A stretch of 64,000 nt of DNA from Rhizobium sp. FKL33 (GTDB taxonomy: Bacteria; Pseudomonadota; Alphaproteobacteria; Rhizobiales; Rhizobiaceae), in assembly GCF_005222915.1 (NCBI RefSeq), contig NZ_STFX01000023.1:62001-126000 (forward strand), in the 5' to 3' direction. The position numbers were made by a program, and so were the translations under genes. Position 1 is the first letter of the stretch, and every line of letters begins with the position of its first letter. Positions 10,728 to 19,251 of this stretch are shown piece by piece. The notes below the pieces were generated by a model. That model was not told the DNA's origin and made no database searches. It worked only from the letters and a program-made list of their open reading frames with translations.

Positions 10728-10778
10728 ATGGACCCCGACAGTCGATCGTCGACATCGCTGATACCGCGCGCGCGCTGA
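10728..10778 (+). CDS. Possible 16-residue leader peptide upstream of corA
   Basis: ATG 10728 is preceded by AAAGGAA at 10713-10719 and encodes MDPDSRSSTSLIPRAR, ending 45 bases before corA. The start of a hairpin, CGGGA/TCCCG with a four-base loop, overlaps its end. A TTGACA hexamer at 10656-10661 could be the -35 element of the transcript. Short proline-containing leader peptides control mgtA and corA in enterobacteria, so a regulatory role is possible but unproven. Confidence 0.35.
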   Translation: MDPDSRSSTSLIPRAR

Positions 10779-10823
10779 CGGGACCGCTCCCGACGGCGTC
10801 AGGCGCGCCCGAAGGAGAAGACA

Positions 10824-11840
10824 ATGCTCAGGACCTATTTCCGGGCGGATGACCGCCTGCGCGCCGCAGCTCTTACCGCCGACGCCGCGCCCTCTGCCGA
10901 AACCGCTATCGCCACCGATGCTCCGCCCGCCGTGATCTGGTATGATCTCGTTGAGCCCTCGCTCGCCGAAAGCCGGCATGTCGAAGCCTCGCTCGGCGTG
11001 ACGCTGCCGAGCCGAGACGAGATGGAGGATATCGAGCTTTCCGCTCGCCTCTATCAGGAAAACGGCGCGGAATTCATGACCATGACGGCGCTGACCAATC
11101 TCGACGGCGACGAGCCGGTGAAGACGCCGGTGACCTTCATCCTCACCGATTGCGCGCTGGCGACGCTGCGCTATGGCGAAAGCCGGCCCTTCGCCGCCTT
11201 TGCCGCTCGCGCCGTGCGCGGCAACGGCCAGTCCTTCCAGAACGCCGAAGTGGTGATGCTCGGCCTGATCGAGGCGATGGTCGACCGCATGGCCGACGTG
11301 CTGGAGCGGATCGGCAACGAGATCGACGGCATTTCGCGCAGCATCTTCCGGGCCAAGGCCGCCCGCTCCAACAAGAAGCAGCAGGACCTGCAGTCGCTGA
11401 TCGAGCAGTTGGGGCAGAAGGGCGATTTTCTCTCCGGCATCCGCGAAAGCCTGGTGTCGGTGACGCGGCTGGTCGCCTATCACGCCGCCACCGAAAATCC
11501 GGGCCGCAAGAGCGGCAAGGAAGCGCGGCAGATGATCAAGCTGCTCGGCCGCGACGCCACCTCGCTCGGCGACCACGCCGCCTTCCTCTCCGGCAAGATC
11601 AACTTCCTGCTGGACGCCACGCTGGGGCTGATCAATCTCGAGCAGAACCAGATCATCAAGATCTTCACCGTCGCCTCGGTGGTGTTTTTGCCGCCAACGC
11701 TGGTGGCCTCGGTCTATGGCATGAACTTCCAGCTGATGCCGGAGCTGCAATGGCATCTCGGCTATCCCTGGGCGATCCTGCTGATGATCGCCTCGGCGGC
11801 GCTGCCGTTTCTGTATTTCAAGCGGCGGGGGTGGTTGTAA
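10824..11840 (+). CDS. corA: CorA-family magnesium/divalent cation transporter
   Basis: The 338-residue protein has the CorA plan: a long cytoplasmic N-terminal domain with an extended helical stalk (about 150-280), then two C-terminal membrane helices. The signature YGMNF that forms the pore entrance and selectivity filter lies at 298-302 and is followed by MPEL. A basic tail (KRRGWL) ends the protein in the cytoplasm. The family forms pentameric channels for Mg2+ and sometimes Co2+, Ni2+ or Zn2+; some members are ZntB-like exporters, so the transported ion is not certain. ATG 10824 has AAGGAGAAG just upstream. The gene stands alone, preceded by a possible leader peptide. Confidence 0.93.
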   Translation: MLRTYFRADDRLRAAALTADAAPSAETAIATDAPPAVIWYDLVEPSLAESRHVEASLGVTLPSRDEMEDIELSARLYQENGAEFMTMTALTNLDGDEPVKTPVTFILTDCALATLRYGESRPFAAFAARAVRGNGQSFQNAEVVMLGLIEAMVDRMADVLERIGNEIDGISRSIFRAKAARSNKKQQDLQSLIEQLGQKGDFLSGIRESLVSVTRLVAYHAATENPGRKSGKEARQMIKLLGRDATSLGDHAAFLSGKINFLLDATLGLINLEQNQIIKIFTVASVVFLPPTLVASVYGMNFQLMPELQWHLGYPWAILLMIASAALPFLYFKRRGWL

Positions 11841-11919
11841 TCCCCTGCCCGCTTGCTCAAAAATCCTCGGGGACGGCTCCGTCGTGAGTTGAGAGTTGTC
11901 CTTGAGGAGGGCTGCGTTG

Positions 11920-12309
11920 ATGAAAATCCTGGAAGGCGGCTGCCTGTGCGGCCATATTCGCTTCAGGGCGACCGGCGAGCCCGGCTTTCCGCACAGCTGC
12001 TCCTGCTCGATGTGCCGGAAACACACCGGCGCGCTGACGGCAGCCTGGGTGGAATATCCCAAGGACCATGTCGAATGGACTGGCCCCGGCGGCGCGCCCA
12101 AAAGCTACCGTTCCTCCCCCGGTTCCAGTCGCGCCTTCTGCGGCGAATGCGGCAGCTCGATCGGCGCCATCGACGACGCGCCCGTCATCGCGCTCCTCAC
12201 CGGCGCCTTCGACAAGCCCCATCTCGCGCCGCTGATCCCGCAATCGCATAGCTATGTCGGCGGACGGCCAAAATGGTGGACGGTGACGGTGGAGAAGACG
12301 GGGAAGTGA
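11920..12309 (+). CDS. GFA/CENP-V-type zinc-binding protein
   Basis: The 129-residue protein has the zinc cysteine pattern of the GFA (glutathione-dependent formaldehyde-activating) family: GGCLCG near the N-terminus, CSCSMCRKH in the middle and FCGECGSS further on. Family members are small beta-folds with two zinc sites; most are not true formaldehyde-activating enzymes, so the reaction is unknown. ATG 11920 is chosen because GAGGAGG lies 9 bases upstream; an upstream TTG frame start has no such site. It follows corA by 79 bases on the same strand but need not be co-transcribed. Confidence 0.88.
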   Translation: MKILEGGCLCGHIRFRATGEPGFPHSCSCSMCRKHTGALTAAWVEYPKDHVEWTGPGGAPKSYRSSPGSSRAFCGECGSSIGAIDDAPVIALLTGAFDKPHLAPLIPQSHSYVGGRPKWWTVTVEKTGK

Positions 12310-12411
12310 TGTGGGGGATGGCTTGAGAGGTTCAGGGGGCTGAGGCTTTGGGTCAGCTCGCAGGCGGCATGATGTCTACGACGCCGGATAAACTGGTTCA
12401 GGGCCTGCCCG

Positions 12412-12554
12412 GCCCCTCATCCGGCTGCCGCCACCTTCCCCCGCGATTAGCGGGGCGAAGGAGGATGTGGCAAGGCCGGCGCTCCATCGCGCTTCTCCCC
12501 GTTTTACGGGGATAAGCTCCCGGCAGGGAGATGAGGGGCGGAGCACGCCGTCAA
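12412..12554. repeat. Palindromic interspersed repeat, family A, copy 1
   Basis: The outer ends are GCCCCTCATCCGGCTGCCG and the complementary GATGAGGGGCGGAGC. Inside are two hairpins built on CTTCTCCCC/GGGG arms, the first partly degenerate here. Related copies lie at 19807-19963, 31017-31166 and 35841-35999. Confidence 0.85.
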
Positions 12555-12573
12555 GTTCTTGGACACAGCCCTC

Positions 12574-13635
12574 TCAATCCTCCAGCGCGCCGCCCGGCTT
12601 GCGGGGCTTGTTGGACAGCGCGGTCGAGGCGATTTTCATCAGATTGTCGCCGCGGCGGACGAAGCGGGCGGCGACGCGGGTGACGATGGCGCCGTCGACG
12701 GGGGCGAGGATGGCCACGTCGTTTTCGGGGAAGCCCGGGGTGGTGATGATGGTGGCGAGGTGGTCGCCCGCTCTCACCTGATCGCCGAAAGTCTTTTCGA
12801 ACAGCACCGTGCCGGCTTTCGGCGCATCGATCATCTGCACATAGTCGAGGCCGGCGACGGGGCCGGAGAAGGCTTCGCGGCGGATGGGTTCGCCCGAGAC
12901 GACGCCGCGGCGTTGCAGGAAGGCCATCAGGCCCTCGGCGTCGTGGGCGGCGAGATCGGGACGAACGTCGCGCAGGCCGCGGAACTCCATGGTGAGCGAA
13001 ATGCGGCCGTCATGCCAGGCGGCGCGGGCGCCGAGATCGCCGGCCTTCCAGGCATGGGTGACGGCTTCCTCAAACGCGGTCGAGCCGCCATCGGAGAGCA
13101 GCACCGCGTCGAGGCCGAAGCTTTCGGCGAGATCGAGCGCCTCGGGCCAAAAGGCGGCTTCGAGATAGGCGTAGAGCTGGCTTTCGTCGTCGCAATGCAG
13201 ATCCAGCACCAGATCGGCGCCGAGGGCGAGATGCAGGAGGCGGCGCTTGAGCTGGTCGGCGGCGGAGAGCGCCTCGATCCCGTCGAGCAGAGTTTCGCGC
13301 GCCTCGAGCGCGATCAACGGATAGTCGCGGTTGAAATTGGCGCGGCTGGCGATCTCGAAGCGGCCCTGCAATTCGCCATGCAGCCACTGGCCGGCGCCGA
13401 TGGGATTGCATTTGGGGACGATGACGATATCGCCGAGAAGACGGCCCTCTCCTTCGGCGGCGCGCAACGCGGGGATGAAGGCGTGCAGGGCGGCGACGCC
13501 GGGCAATTCGCCGGCATGCAGCGCGGCCTGGATATAGACGCGCGGCGCCTTGGGATCAGAGCCCTTAAAGGTGAGAACGGGAACGCGCCATTCTCCGGCG
13601 ACGTCGTCGGCGATCACGATTTCGGATGTCTGCAT
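12574..13635 (-). CDS. Succinylglutamate desuccinylase/aspartoacylase-family zinc hydrolase
   Basis: The 353-residue protein begins MQTSEIVIADD at ATG 13635; a longer frame extends upstream but its extra residues look non-native. The zinc site of this M14-like family is visible as ALHAGELPG (His and Glu ligands) and later LDLHCDDE. The C-terminal third (AILAPVDGAIV) resembles the beta-barrel or lipoyl-like extension of the AstE/AspA family. Family members remove acyl groups from amino acids or act on related amides; the substrate cannot be read from sequence. It is transcribed towards the family A repeat, with no clear operon partner. Confidence 0.85.
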   Translation of the reverse strand: MQTSEIVIADDVAGEWRVPVLTFKGSDPKAPRVYIQAALHAGELPGVAALHAFIPALRAAEGEGRLLGDIVIVPKCNPIGAGQWLHGELQGRFEIASRANFNRDYPLIALEARETLLDGIEALSAADQLKRRLLHLALGADLVLDLHCDDESQLYAYLEAAFWPEALDLAESFGLDAVLLSDGGSTAFEEAVTHAWKAGDLGARAAWHDGRISLTMEFRGLRDVRPDLAAHDAEGLMAFLQRRGVVSGEPIRREAFSGPVAGLDYVQMIDAPKAGTVLFEKTFGDQVRAGDHLATIITTPGFPENDVAILAPVDGAIVTRVAARFVRRGDNLMKIASTALSNKPRKPGGALED

Positions 13636-13841
13636 GGTGTGGCTCCCGTCTCGATGGGGCCTATGTGCCGCGTTTTCGCCGCGCTGTCCATGGCGTGGCG
13701 CGGGCAAAGCGCGGAAGGCTCACAAGCGGGCGGCGACTGCGCCGCAGGTCTCGATCCCTGGCGCGGAGGCCAGGATTTCGCAAGCCGCACGATCGGATTC
13801 GGCGCGCTCAGGCGCGGCCTCGGCCGGTCGTTGAAATCCGC

Positions 13842-14015
13842 TCAGTGCTTCTTGGCCTTGGAGCCGCTTCTGCGCTTGCGCGGGTGATCGTCCGCATCGG
13901 TCCAGCGCTCGTAGCGCACGCCGGTGAAGAGCAGGATGCGCGCTTCAACGGGTTGGTCCCGCATGCGTTTCGGCTGTTTGGCCAGCCAGGTGTCCAGTCT
14001 TATCACTTCTGCCAT
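13842..14015 (-). CDS. Small conserved basic protein
   Basis: The 57-residue protein starts MAEVIRLDTW at ATG 14015, with GGAGA five to seven bases upstream, and ends in a lysine/arginine-rich tail (RKRRSGSKAKKH). The central ARILLFTGVRYERW segment resembles small uncharacterised proteins of Hyphomicrobiales. The basic tail suggests nucleic acid or membrane contact. Function unknown. Confidence 0.65.
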   Translation of the reverse strand: MAEVIRLDTWLAKQPKRMRDQPVEARILLFTGVRYERWTDADDHPRKRRSGSKAKKH

Positions 14016-14358
14016 TCTCTTCTCCATCAACTGGATCGAGACGGATGAACTGGGAATGATCTCATCCTGCCGTATCAGGCAGGCGCTTTCCGTCGCCGCG
14101 AAGCGTCGGACATATGCGCCTTTCTCCTTTCATCAGCCGCTGCGGGCGTTGTCGAGACGTCCGAAGCGCTTTTTAGTTCCACGAGATACACGATGGATCG
14201 CGAAGGTTAACGCGACCTTATGATTTGCGATCACAACATGGCATAGTTAACACCGGCTTAACATGAGCACAAATGAATTCAACGGCTTGGATTTTCACAA
14301 GCCCGTCAGCGCCCGGCCCTGCTCCGAGCTTTCGACGACGGCGCCCCGAAGATGCGAA

Positions 14359-14386
14359 ACGACCGGCGCGGGGGCGCGCCGGTCGT
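14359..14386 (-). terminator. Strong hairpin downstream of the first DUF982 gene
   Basis: A perfect 12-bp stem, ACGACCGGCGCG paired with CGCGCCGGTCGT, with a GGGG loop. On the minus strand it is followed by GTTTC rather than a long T run. The rest of 14016-14407 shows no gene I can support. Confidence 0.6.
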
Positions 14387-14407
14387 GGTCTTCGCGGATA
14401 AGTGACG

Positions 14408-14788
14408 TCAGTGCTGGGCGCTGGCCGGTTGCGCCGGGACGGCGGGCTGCTGGGCGCTCCAGAAGGAATATTCCTCTTCGAACACCGCATCGGCGGCGCG
14501 AGAGATTTCGAGGTCGAACACATCCCAATAGGCTTCGAAGAAATTGAAACCGTAATTGGCCTGGATGATGGCGCTGATGAAGGCCGTGGCGGCGCTTTCG
14601 TGCAGGCTCTCGCCGCGCATGGCCGAAACGCAGGTGACCACAGCCTTGCGGTAGGAGGCGCAGCGTTCGCCGGACCATTTGTCCAGCAGGAATTCGCCCG
14701 CTTCACGCGTGGTGCGGATCCTGGCGATCTCCTTGCCCGAGCGCCGATCATGAAGAACAACGCCCATTTTCCACAAACCGCTGATCAT
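14408..14788 (-). CDS. DUF982 protein (first of two)
   Basis: The 126-residue protein shows the DUF982 pattern common in rhizobia: an N-terminal beta region (VVLHDRRSGKEIARI), then REAGEFLLDKW, a central helix ending in AMRGES, and AATAFISAIIQA. An acidic and aromatic extension (VFEEEYSFWSAQ) and an Ala/Pro/Gln tail follow. The family has no known function. The next gene upstream on the same strand (14860-15231) is a paralogue and also carries the SFW/PFW extension, so the two arose by duplication. Confidence 0.75.
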   Translation of the reverse strand: MISGLWKMGVVLHDRRSGKEIARIRTTREAGEFLLDKWSGERCASYRKAVVTCVSAMRGESLHESAATAFISAIIQANYGFNFFEAYWDVFDLEISRAADAVFEEEYSFWSAQQPAVPAQPASAQH

Positions 14789-14859
14789 GGAGCGACCCCA
14801 TTGGATGTTTCCGGACAGATTAGTTATTTAAGCTTGTCCGAAAATGCTCCCGAAAATGA

Positions 14860-15231
14860 TCAGGAGCGGGCAGACTCCGCCGCAGCGTCGCCATAGGCCC
14901 AGAAGGGGAAATCCGCGCTGATCAGTTCTTCGGCGGCGCGGGAGATCTCGGCGTCGAAATTTTCCCAGAACGTGTCGAAGAGGTTGATCTCGTAGCGCGC
15001 TTCGACGACCGCGCTGACGAAGGTCGCGGCGGCGGCGGAATGCGGGATCTGACCCTTGAGCGCCTGGGCGCAGGCGCGCACGGCGCGCAAATAGGCGTCC
15101 TTGCGCTCGCGGCCCCAGCCGGACAGCAGAAACTCGGCGGCCGAGCGGGTGTCGGCGATGCTGACGGTCTGGCCGTCGAGGCCGGCGCCGCCCAGAAGAA
15201 CTCCACTTTGCCACATGTGTTTCATCATCAT
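14860..15231 (-). CDS. DUF982 protein (second of two)
   Basis: The 123-residue paralogue of the 14408 gene shares AAEFLLSGW, ALKGQIPHS, FVSAVVEARYEINLFDTFWENF and the C-terminal FPFWAY. ATG 15231 is preferred because GAGAG lies six to eight bases upstream; several ATG codons follow in a row. The pair are separated by about 70 bases and may be one transcript. Function unknown. Confidence 0.75.
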   Translation of the reverse strand: MMMKHMWQSGVLLGGAGLDGQTVSIADTRSAAEFLLSGWGRERKDAYLRAVRACAQALKGQIPHSAAAATFVSAVVEARYEINLFDTFWENFDAEISRAAEELISADFPFWAYGDAAAESARS

Positions 15232-15416
15232 CACAATCTCTCAGTTCGCAATTGCGACATCCCTAGCGCGCCAAGCTTGCGCGGGCTGAGACAGCGCCAG
15301 TGCGAGATCTTGTAATGCCGGGTTTTCGAGCGCCTGCGGGCCGATGGTTAACGGCCTGTAAACTGTTTGCCGGTAGCATTTTCGAAATGGGACAGTATTG
15401 CGTAGAGGGCGCCCAG

Positions 15417-16397
15417 GTGTCTGACGGATTTCGTGATTTGGAGGGTCCGCCGCTGACGCGGACCAAGGATGTCGTGCTGATGGCCACCGTGTCGAGCTTC
15501 GAGGCCATGCCGCATCCCGGGCGCAACGACGTCAGGCAGTTTTCCGAACTGTTCGAGCCGGTGTTCCGCGCCTCCAGCCTGGAAGCGCAGCGCAACGCCG
15601 CAGCCGCGCTGGCGCGCTCGCCGCATGTGCCGCGCAGCGTCGCCTGGTTTATCGCCACCCAGCCGATCGCGGTGGCCGCGCTGTTTCTCGCCGCCTCACC
15701 CACGCTCGACGACGAGCTGCTGATCGCCGCCGCCCGGCTGAAGGGCCGCGACCACGCCAAGGCGATCGCCGCCCGGCCCAATCTCTCCGTCAAGGTGGTG
15801 GATGCGCTGGTGGCGCTGCATCAGGGCCTGCCGGATCGCGCCGCCAAGCCGCAGGCGGAGCCCGTCTCCGCCGACGCCGCCCCCCGCCCGACGCGCGGCG
15901 AGCGCGAGGAAGACCTGCGCCGGACGCTGAAATCACTCGTGGCGCGCGACGCGCTGACCCGCGAGGAAGACAGCGAGGACGCCGGCGCCGCGCGCGAGGA
16001 AGCGCTTTTGATGCGCTTTGCCCGGCTGCGCGAGGCCAAGGCCTTTTCCCGCATGCTCGCCCATTGCCTGGGTTCGAGCATCTGGCTGACCAACCGCATC
16101 ATGCTCGACCTCTCGGGCCTGCAGCTCGCCACCGCTCTGAAGGCGCTCGGCCTGCATGACGCCGAGACGCGCTTCGCGCTCACGCAATTCTATCCGCATC
16201 TCGCAGAAACGACCACCGCCGGCGCCCGCGCCGAAACCGTGGTCGCCACTCTCGACGCCGAGGAATGCGCCGACCGGGTCGGCGTCTGGATCCGCGCCGA
16301 CGCCTTTACCGAAGGCCAGGCGGAGGAGAGCGCCGCCAACGCCAACAGCGAAACGCCCCGGCGGTTCAAAGTGGCTGAGAAGCGCGCGGCGGGGTGA
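15417..16397 (+). CDS. DUF2336-like helical repeat protein
   Basis: From GTG 15417 (AGAGGG seven bases upstream) the protein has 326 residues; the frame stays open back to 15300, so the start is uncertain. It is all-helical and rich in Ala and Arg. The N-terminal half contains HEAT-like helices (AAAALARSPHVPRSVAWFIA, AARPNLSVKVVDALV). A charged linker at about 145-195 separates it from a second helical domain (LMRFARLREAKAFSRML, LSGLQLATALKALGL). This arrangement matches the DUF2336 family of Hyphomicrobiales. Function unknown. Confidence 0.6.
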   Translation: MSDGFRDLEGPPLTRTKDVVLMATVSSFEAMPHPGRNDVRQFSELFEPVFRASSLEAQRNAAAALARSPHVPRSVAWFIATQPIAVAALFLAASPTLDDELLIAAARLKGRDHAKAIAARPNLSVKVVDALVALHQGLPDRAAKPQAEPVSADAAPRPTRGEREEDLRRTLKSLVARDALTREEDSEDAGAAREEALLMRFARLREAKAFSRMLAHCLGSSIWLTNRIMLDLSGLQLATALKALGLHDAETRFALTQFYPHLAETTTAGARAETVVATLDAEECADRVGVWIRADAFTEGQAEESAANANSETPRRFKVAEKRAAG

Positions 16398-16782
16398 GGC
16401 TTCGACCATGTCTCCGTGACGACGGCTGAGGAGGTCGCGACGGATCGCAAACCCGACGAAATCGTCCCCGCATATCGCGTCATAGCGCCAGATATAAAGC
16501 GTAACGAGGCGTCAGCCGTCGCTATCGGGCGAGGCTATCAGCGCGGCTGGAAGACGTCGCGGCTTCGGCCTCGGCCGAACGATTCACCGTCCTCCACAAA
16601 CGCAAACGCCGCCCATGGCGCAGGGATTGCCATGGACGGCGCGGTCAGAAATGAAGTCCGAAGGCTTCCGTCTTCCCTTACCCGCGATCTGCGACAGTTT
16701 TGCGATGCAAAGGTAAAAAGCCGACAGAAACCGCGCGCCCGGGCCGCCGCCTCGCGGCGGCGCGACAGACGCGGAACGGGGA
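16398..16782. other. Intergenic region with no supported gene
   Basis: About 385 bases holding imperfect GC hairpins (around 16612-16645 and CGCCGC/GCGGCG near 16744-16760). The latter could end the small gene on the minus strand. Frames here give low-complexity Arg-rich products and are not called. Confidence 0.4.
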
Positions 16783-16914
16783 TCAGAAGATGCGCAGGCG
16801 GCGGTGTTCGATCTCGTCGCGCGCCTCGCGCGACGACGCGATCACCGAGGAGGCGAAAGTTGCGATGAACATCGCTGAAATCAGGCTGGCGAACAGGGCA
16901 AGCACGAATGTCAT
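16783..16914 (-). CDS. Small single-span membrane protein
   Basis: A 43-codon frame from ATG 16914 encodes a hydrophobic N-terminal helix (MTFVLALFASLISAMFIA...) followed by a charged tail (REARDEIEHRRLRIF). GAGGATGAG lies immediately upstream at a suitable distance. A membrane span with a cytoplasmic basic tail and a good ribosome site support a real gene. Function unknown. Confidence 0.55.
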   Translation of the reverse strand: MTFVLALFASLISAMFIATFASSVIASSREARDEIEHRRLRIF

Positions 16915-17141
16915 GGTCTCATCCTCGTCAAAAAGGATCTCGTCCGGCGTGAAGCGCGTCGGGGTGGGGATTTTTCGGAATTTCGTCGGGGCCGGGTTCG
17001 CCTGGAGGCGCGTCCCGGAACGTCTCTGAAGTCTGGACCGACAATGACAGACTCAGATTTCCATCGCGTTGAAAAACATGGTTAACGACGGGTGAATTTT
17101 TGAAAAACACCCTCTTGCGGTTGTCGTCCGGCAAGTTTTTT

Positions 17142-17155
17142 TTGATCGGCGTCAA
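17142..17155. promoter_or_regulatory. Candidate FNR/FixK box upstream of ompW
   Basis: TTGATCGGCGTCAA matches the FNR/FixK/FnrN consensus TTGAT-N4-ATCAA at nine of ten conserved bases and lies 185 bases before the ompW start. FNR control of ompW is known in enterobacteria. The rest of 16915-17339 holds only A+T-rich promoter-like sequence. Confidence 0.45.
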
Positions 17156-17339
17156 GTACAGAAGTTGCAATTTCGCAACATCACCCGATATCCCCCGGCA
17201 AGGTGTTTAGAGGTTGCTAATCTATTGATCTAGAGCAACGAAAGGCGGCGACAGGGGCAGATAGTGCGGCTGTGACACACGAAGCGGGCCCGCCCTGGGG
17301 CGTCTGGCGCTGGCCCCTCGCAACGGAAGGAAAAAGACC

Positions 17340-18038
17340 ATGTCTCACGCTCGCGCCGCCTCGCTTCTGGCCGCAGTCGCCGCCGCCGCTCTCCTCGCCG
17401 CCATGCCGGCCAAGGCCGCCGATCTCAGCGCCGCTCCCGACGTCGCGCCGGAAGCCCAGGCCGACGTCGCCGCCGCCTTCAGCCCCTGGCAGGTCCGCCT
17501 GCGCGCCATCGGCGTGCTGCCGACCGACTCCGGCGAAGTGGACGGCATTTCCGGCTCCGATCTCAGCTATACTGACAGCGTGATCCCGGAACTCGACATT
17601 TCCTACTATTTCACCAAGAACATCTCGGCTGAACTGATCCTCGGCACCACCCAGTCCTCGATCCATGGCGACGGCTCGATCGGCGGCCTCGGCAAGCTTG
17701 GCAAGACCTGGATCCTGCCGCCGACGCTGACGGCGCAGTATCACTTCACCAATTTCGGCGCTTTCCAGCCCTATGTCGGCGCGGGCGTGAACTACACGAT
17801 CTTCTACAATCAGGACGCCTCGGGCGCCGCAACCGACCTCAAGGTCAAGAACGCCTTCGGCGTCGCGCTGCAAGCCGGCTTCGACTACATGATCGACGAA
17901 CACTGGGGCGTGAACGCCGACGTGAAGAAGATCTTCCTGCGTCCGGACTTCGAGGCCACCGTCGGGGGCGCCGACGTCAAGGGCACCGCGAAACTCGATC
18001 CCTGGCTGATCGGCGGCGGCGTCACCTACCGCTTCTGA
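17340..18038 (+). CDS. ompW: OmpW-family outer membrane porin
   Basis: The 232-residue precursor has a signal peptide (hydrophobic Ala/Leu stretch, cut near AKA-ADL at about 28). Alternating beta-strands then form an eight-stranded barrel, with the typical segments DISYYFTKNISAELILGTT, PPTLTAQYHF, FQPYVGAGVNYT and DYMIDEHWGVNADVKK. It ends in YRF, the terminal aromatic recognised by the BAM complex. OmpW proteins carry small hydrophobic molecules across the outer membrane. AAGGA lies upstream of ATG 17340. The gene is single, with a possible FNR box 185 bases upstream and its own terminator. Confidence 0.95.
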   Translation: MSHARAASLLAAVAAAALLAAMPAKAADLSAAPDVAPEAQADVAAAFSPWQVRLRAIGVLPTDSGEVDGISGSDLSYTDSVIPELDISYYFTKNISAELILGTTQSSIHGDGSIGGLGKLGKTWILPPTLTAQYHFTNFGAFQPYVGAGVNYTIFYNQDASGAATDLKVKNAFGVALQAGFDYMIDEHWGVNADVKKIFLRPDFEATVGGADVKGTAKLDPWLIGGGVTYRF

Positions 18039-18062
18039 TTTTTACCGACGGAACATGCGAAT

Positions 18063-18089
18063 GCGGGGCCGAAAGGCTCCGCGTTTTTT
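18063..18089 (+). terminator. Terminator of ompW
   Basis: GCGGGGCC, a GAAA loop, GGCTCCGC and a run of six T (18084-18089). Confidence 0.88.
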
Positions 18090-18160
18090 GGTTCAGCCGG
18101 CGCGTTATACTGAAATTGCAAAAACAGTATAACCAGCGAACATCCGGCCTTCGCAGCCCT

Positions 18161-18895
18161 TTACAGCCAGCCGGTCGCAATCGCCCGCGCCCATTGCGGG
18201 CGCCCCTTGGCGGCGGCGATGCCGGCGGCGGAGGTCCAGTCATAGGCGATGCGGCGGAACTCGACGCTCCAGCCCTGGGCGGCCTTCTCGATCACCGCAT
18301 AGGCGGCGTGCGGCGCGCCGGCCTCGACCTTGTGCGGATAGGGCGCATCGTCGTCATAGCCGGGGCAGCCGACCGAGCCGGGATTGACGATCATCCGCCC
18401 ATCGGTCAGACGCACAATGCGGGCGAGATGGGTGTGGCCGCAGAGGATCAGCGACTGCGGCACGCCCTCGGCGAAGGCCTCCACCTCGGCCAAGGACCGG
18501 GCATGCACGACGCCATCGGGCGAGACCGTCTCCAGCCAGTAGACATTGTCTTCCTGCGGCGTGGCGTGGCAGAGGAAGACCTCGTCTTTCCAGACGCGGG
18601 AAAACGGCAGGCTCGCCAGCCAGGCGTGATGGGCCGGGGTCAGTTCATGCCAGCAATCGGCTTCCCATTGATGCAGCGTGGCGGGATCGCCGCGCAGATA
18701 GCGGTCGTGATTGCCCGAGACCGACACCATGTCGCGGGCGAGAATGAGATCGGCCGTGCGCGCCGCCTCGAGCGGGCCCGAGAGATGATCGCCGAGATTG
18801 AGGATGTCGGCGATCCCCAGCGCATCGATATCGGCGAGCACCGCCTCGAGCGCCAGCGCATTGCCGTGAATGTCGGCGATAACGGCGAAGCGCAT
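18161..18895 (-). CDS. Calcineurin-like metallophosphoesterase
   Basis: The 244-residue protein carries the full dimetal motif set: ADIHGN near the N-terminus, LGDHLSG, SGNHDRY in the middle, and CGHTH late, followed by VNPGSVGCPG. This matches small YfcE/MJ0936-like phosphodiesterases. Its ATG (18895) overlaps the uraH stop as TGATG, so it is translationally coupled and is the last gene of the allA-uraH operon. Its substrate is unknown; the coupling to ureide genes is notable but does not reveal a role. Confidence 0.9.
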   Translation of the reverse strand: MRFAVIADIHGNALALEAVLADIDALGIADILNLGDHLSGPLEAARTADLILARDMVSVSGNHDRYLRGDPATLHQWEADCWHELTPAHHAWLASLPFSRVWKDEVFLCHATPQEDNVYWLETVSPDGVVHARSLAEVEAFAEGVPQSLILCGHTHLARIVRLTDGRMIVNPGSVGCPGYDDDAPYPHKVEAGAPHAAYAVIEKAAQGWSVEFRRIAYDWTSAAGIAAAKGRPQWARAIATGWL

Positions 18896-19251
18896 CACGA
18901 ACCGCGATAGGTGGAGTAGCCGAAGGGCGAGAGCAGCAGCGGCACATGATAATGCTGCTTGGGATCGGAGACGCCGAAGCGGATGGGGATGATGTCGAGG
19001 AACAGCATGTCCGGCAGTTTCTGGCCGGTCAGTTTGAGATAGGCGCCGGCGTGAAACACCAGTTCATACTGGCCGCGGGTGAACTGCTCCTCCGGCAGGA
19101 TCGGCCCGCCATCGACGCGGCCGTCGGCATTGGTGCGGACGGTCTTCAGATATTCGCGCACCTCGTCCTGGATCCGGAAGACATCGATCATGACGCCCTT
19201 GGCGGGTGCGCCGAGCGCGGTGTCCAGAACATGGGTGGTAAGGCCTGCCAT
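18895..19251 (-). CDS. uraH: 5-hydroxyisourate hydrolase
   Basis: The 118-residue protein has the transthyretin-like HIUase hallmarks: LTTHVLDTALG at the N-terminus, the central RTNADGRVDGG, and the C-terminal YRGS with YHVPLLLSPFGYSTY before it. The enzyme opens 5-hydroxyisourate to OHCU, the step after urate oxidase in purine breakdown. ATG 19251 overlaps the allA stop (TGATG), and its own stop overlaps the next start the same way, so three genes are coupled. UraD for the next step is encoded separately at 38808-39296. Confidence 0.95.
   Translation of the reverse strand: MAGLTTHVLDTALGAPAKGVMIDVFRIQDEVREYLKTVRTNADGRVDGGPILPEEQFTRGQYELVFHAGAYLKLTGQKLPDMLFLDIIPIRFGVSDPKQHYHVPLLLSPFGYSTYRGS

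Noticed and set aside
12559-13887. Long forward frame opposite the M14-like hydrolase
   Set aside because: The reverse-strand protein has zinc-site motifs of its family; the forward product shows none and has biased composition.
16416-16868. A 150-residue forward frame
   Set aside because: Low-complexity Arg-rich product that overlaps the better-supported small membrane protein on the other strand.
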